The notes under the pieces: model-generated
Database searches by the model: none
What the model was told of the DNA's origin: nothing
The model's input: the letters and a program-made list of their open reading frames with translations, nothing else
Assembly (NCBI GenBank): GCA_963579925.1
Contig: CAUZJA010000163.1
Location: 1-6,456, forward strand
Source of the DNA: UBA1151 sp963579925
GTDB taxonomy: Bacteria; Chloroflexota; Dehalococcoidia; Lucifugimonadales; Lucifugimonadaceae
Length of the DNA: 6,456 nt
Reading direction: 5' to 3'
Shown: positions 5,016 through 6,456 of the stretch, piece by piece
Layout of the letters: every line of letters begins with the position of its first letter
How positions within the stretch are numbered: the stretch's first letter is position 1
Translations under genes and position numbers: made by a program

Positions 5016-5387
5016 ATGGACGACGTAATGCAGGCACTGGCACAACCCACTCGCAGAGAAATTCTTCAGCTGGTTCGCGACGAAGAGCTATCGGCAGGTG
5101 AGATTTCTGCACATTTTGATGTGAGCCGACCTGCCATTTCTCAGCACATCAAGGTTCTTAAGGACACGAACCTGGTGATTGAGCGCAGGGACGGTACACG
5201 CCGCATGTATCGAGCTCGTCCAGAAGGAATGGCAGATTTGAGGAAATTCCTCGACCTGTTCTGGGACTACCGGCTCAACCTTCTCAAAGATGAAGTGGAA
5301 GCCGCGGAAGAGCAGAAGGCAACAGAAACTCGGGAGAAGAAAATTGGTAGAAGCGAAGATTCAGATCATCAAGCAGATTCGAATTGA
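5016..5387 (+). CDS. ArsR/SmtB-family winged-helix repressor (SdpR-like)
   Basis: A 123-residue DNA-binding repressor. The N-terminal ALAQPTRREILQLV (7-20) is the usual ArsR opening. The helix-turn-helix covers about 26-54, with recognition helix SRPAISQHIKVLK (37-49), and the wing is ERRDGTRRMY (56-65). FWDYRLNLLKDEVE (82-95) is the C-terminal dimer helix typical of ArsR proteins encoded next to AHSA1 genes. There is no cysteine in the whole protein, and the metal-binding CxC of arsenic or cadmium sensors is absent, so metal sensing at that site is ruled out. The last 30 residues form a charged tail that overlaps the next gene. It probably represses its own two-gene operon through the inverted repeat at 4991-5006. 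The signal is unknown. Confidence 0.9.
   Translation: MDDVMQALAQPTRREILQLVRDEELSAGEISAHFDVSRPAISQHIKVLKDTNLVIERRDGTRRMYRARPEGMADLRKFLDLFWDYRLNLLKDEVEAAEEQKATETREKKIGRSEDSDHQADSN
5332..5336 (+). promoter_or_regulatory. Ribosome binding site for the TTG start of the AHSA1 gene
   Basis: GGGAG lies 7 nt before a TTG at 5344-5346, inside the arsR-type coding region. The start gives the N-terminus expected for an SRPBCC domain, whereas the upstream in-frame ATG (5290) would add an 18-residue basic extension unlike the family. Confidence 0.65.
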
Positions 5388-5799
5388 TGCAAGTCCGGAG
5401 TCGGTGTTTCCGTGTTTGATCGACGCTGAGAAGGTGGTGGTCTGGAGCGGCATTGCGGCCGAACTGGACCCAACTCCGGGCGGTGACTATCGCGTGACTA
5501 TGATGCCGGGCGTGGTCGCGGCGGGTAAGTTCGTGGAAGTCACGCCGTATTCCAAAGTCTCGTACACCTAGGGCTGGGAAGCCGATGACAATCCGATCAG
5601 GCCTGGTTCATCTCTCGTCGAGATCGAGCTGGAGCCGGACGGTGATGCAACGGTCCTGACGTTGACGCATTCCGGACTTCCAGACGACGCAGTTGAGATG
5701 CACGGAAGTGGCTGGGATCACTTCATGGAGCGATTGCAGGTTGCTGGTGGCGGTACCGACCCGGGTCGCGATCTGTGGCTGGGCAACCCTCCTCACTGA
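5344..5799 (+). pseudogene. AHSA1/SRPBCC-domain protein interrupted by one in-frame TAG
   Basis: Read as one frame this is a complete AHSA1-type SRPBCC (START-like, ligand-binding) protein of 151 codons plus a final TGA, the normal family length. Codons 1-75 give the first half (IRIDASPESVF, then TPGGDYRV and GKFVEVTPYSKVSYT). Codon 76 is TAG (5569-5571). Codons 77-151 give the second half without any frameshift: GWE, PGSSLVEIELEP, LTLTHSGLPDD, GWDHFMERL and a GGTDPG tail. Homologues usually have an aromatic residue, often Trp, at the interrupted position (TWGWE-like), so one TGG-to-TAG change explains it. The second half has no start codon near its beginning. It overlaps the arsR-type gene by 44 nt and its final stop overlaps the epimerase gene. 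It may be a young pseudogene, a base-calling error, or a gene needing stop-codon readthrough. Four other genes here end in TAG, so general recoding is unlikely. Confidence 0.85.
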
Positions 5800-6456
5800 G
5801 GCCGAAACGCCTCGGCGCCATCTTGCGGGGTGAAGCCGAGGGTGGCCCAGCCTGCGGAGGTGTCGTAGATCTTCCAGGTGTTGGCTGAGGCGCCGTAGAC
5901 GATGGCGTTTTTGATGCCGGGTTTTTCTACGCATGCGGCGAAGAAGTTGCCGAGATCGCGGTGGCTGAACCACGAGACGTATGAGCGGGCGTCGGCGTCG
6001 GGGTGGTTGTCGCCGCTGATGGTGCCAAGACGTACTGATACGGCCTCCATGCCTTCGGCGTAGTAGCGGGCAAGTTGTTCGCCGAATGCCTTTGTTACCG
6101 CGTATCGGCCGTCGGCTCGTACGGGCATATCGGCGGTTACTAACGGGACAGTTGCCGGGTCGAGATCGCCGTAATCGCCTGCCGCGATCGACCGCCACGG
6201 TTCGTCTTCTTCGTACATGCCCATTACGTGCATCGACGAGGCGAACACGATACGATGCACTCCCGCCTCGTGTGCCGCCTGGAAGACATTAGCCGTGGGC
6301 TGGACGTTGCGTGGCATCAGGACGTCCCAGCCGATTTCGCGCCCGTGGCCCGGCTCAGCGGCGAGGTGGATTACGACGTCGATGCCGTCGAAGCGCGGCC
6401 GGATGGCATCGTAGTCGTTGAGGTCGAGCACTCTGGTTGCGAACTGATCGGCATTA
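5793..6456 (-). CDS. NAD-dependent epimerase/dehydratase, extended SDR family (N-terminus outside window)
   Basis: The last 220 residues of an extended short-chain dehydrogenase. The frame stays open to the right edge, so the N-terminal nucleotide-binding GxxGxxG lies beyond the window and the GTG at 6431 is not the true start. Visible parts are the strand DVVIHLAA (about residues 26-33 of the fragment), the catalytic Ser region FASSMHV (71-77), the YxxxK pair in YAVTK (Y118, K122), and FSHRDL (163-168). The late pattern VYGASANTWKIYD with LGFTPQDGAE resembles uronate dehydrogenases and related sugar epimerases. It therefore probably oxidises or epimerises a sugar or sugar acid with NAD; the substrate is uncertain. 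It converges on the AHSA1 gene with a 7-bp stop overlap and no visible terminator. Confidence 0.87.
   Translation of the reverse strand, partial: NADQFATRVLDLNDYDAIRPRFDGIDVVIHLAAEPGHGREIGWDVLMPRNVQPTANVFQAAHEAGVHRIVFASSMHVMGMYEEDEPWRSIAAGDYGDLDPATVPLVTADMPVRADGRYAVTKAFGEQLARYYAEGMEAVSVRLGTISGDNHPDADARSYVSWFSHRDLGNFFAACVEKPGIKNAIVYGASANTWKIYDTSAGWATLGFTPQDGAEAFRPQ

Noticed and set aside
5569..5571. Genome-wide UAG recoding or pyrrolysine use
   Set aside because: Four other genes in the window end properly at TAG and would lose their ends if UAG were sense.
5797..5816. Short hairpins (gaggc/gcctc and gccga/tcggc) near the convergent stops, considered as a terminator
   Set aside because: The stems are only 5 bp and mutually exclusive, there is no T-run, and most of the sequence codes for the epimerase C-terminus.
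5608..6198. Minus-strand open frame of 196 codons, extremely Arg-rich
   Set aside because: It is a shadow of the epimerase gene and the AHSA1 3' half in another frame.

Overview
The window is a bacterial chromosomal stretch, moderately GC-rich and gene-dense, with no rRNA, tRNA, CRISPR array or transposase. The gene mix is an LLM-class flavin oxidoreductase, a phosphotriesterase-like hydrolase, MaoC and PaaI-type hot-dog enzymes, an ArsR/AHSA1 pair and a short secreted Asn/Gly/Pro-rich protein. Together with frequent TTG starts and REP-like intergenic palindromes, it resembles environmental Chloroflexota (SAR202/Dehalococcoidia type). That placement is inference from gene content and recall; no marker gene is present to confirm it.

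Layout. Positions 1-105 hold the 3' end of an unidentified plus-strand gene. It meets a minus-strand nudC-like NADH pyrophosphatase head-on (102-1034), and the two stop codons share one CTAG. A 274-bp spacer (1035-1308) carries REP-like palindromes, including a perfect 20-bp hairpin directly behind the next gene. From 3837 down to 1309 three minus-strand genes follow one another: LLM flavin oxidoreductase, MaoC-like hydratase and phosphotriesterase-family metal hydrolase. A PaaI-type thioesterase (3939-4409) diverges from them across a 101-bp shared promoter region. Next come a short exported protein (4572-4874) with its own terminator, an ArsR-family repressor (5016-5387) with an apparently leaderless, self-controlled promoter, and an overlapping AHSA1/SRPBCC gene (5344-5799). 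The last gene is split by one in-frame TAG at 5569-5571. It converges on a minus-strand NAD-dependent epimerase/dehydratase that runs off the right edge (5793-6456).

How they may work together. The central cluster has the parts of a small catabolic module: flavin-dependent oxidation, hydrolysis of an ester or lactone, hydration of an enoyl-CoA, and thioester cleavage. Family membership is clear, but the substrate and the ordering of steps are inference. The ArsR/AHSA1 pair looks like a self-regulated two-gene unit whose second gene is now broken or conditionally read through. That nonsense codon is the most striking single observation in the window. No clearly new multi-gene defence or mobile system was seen.
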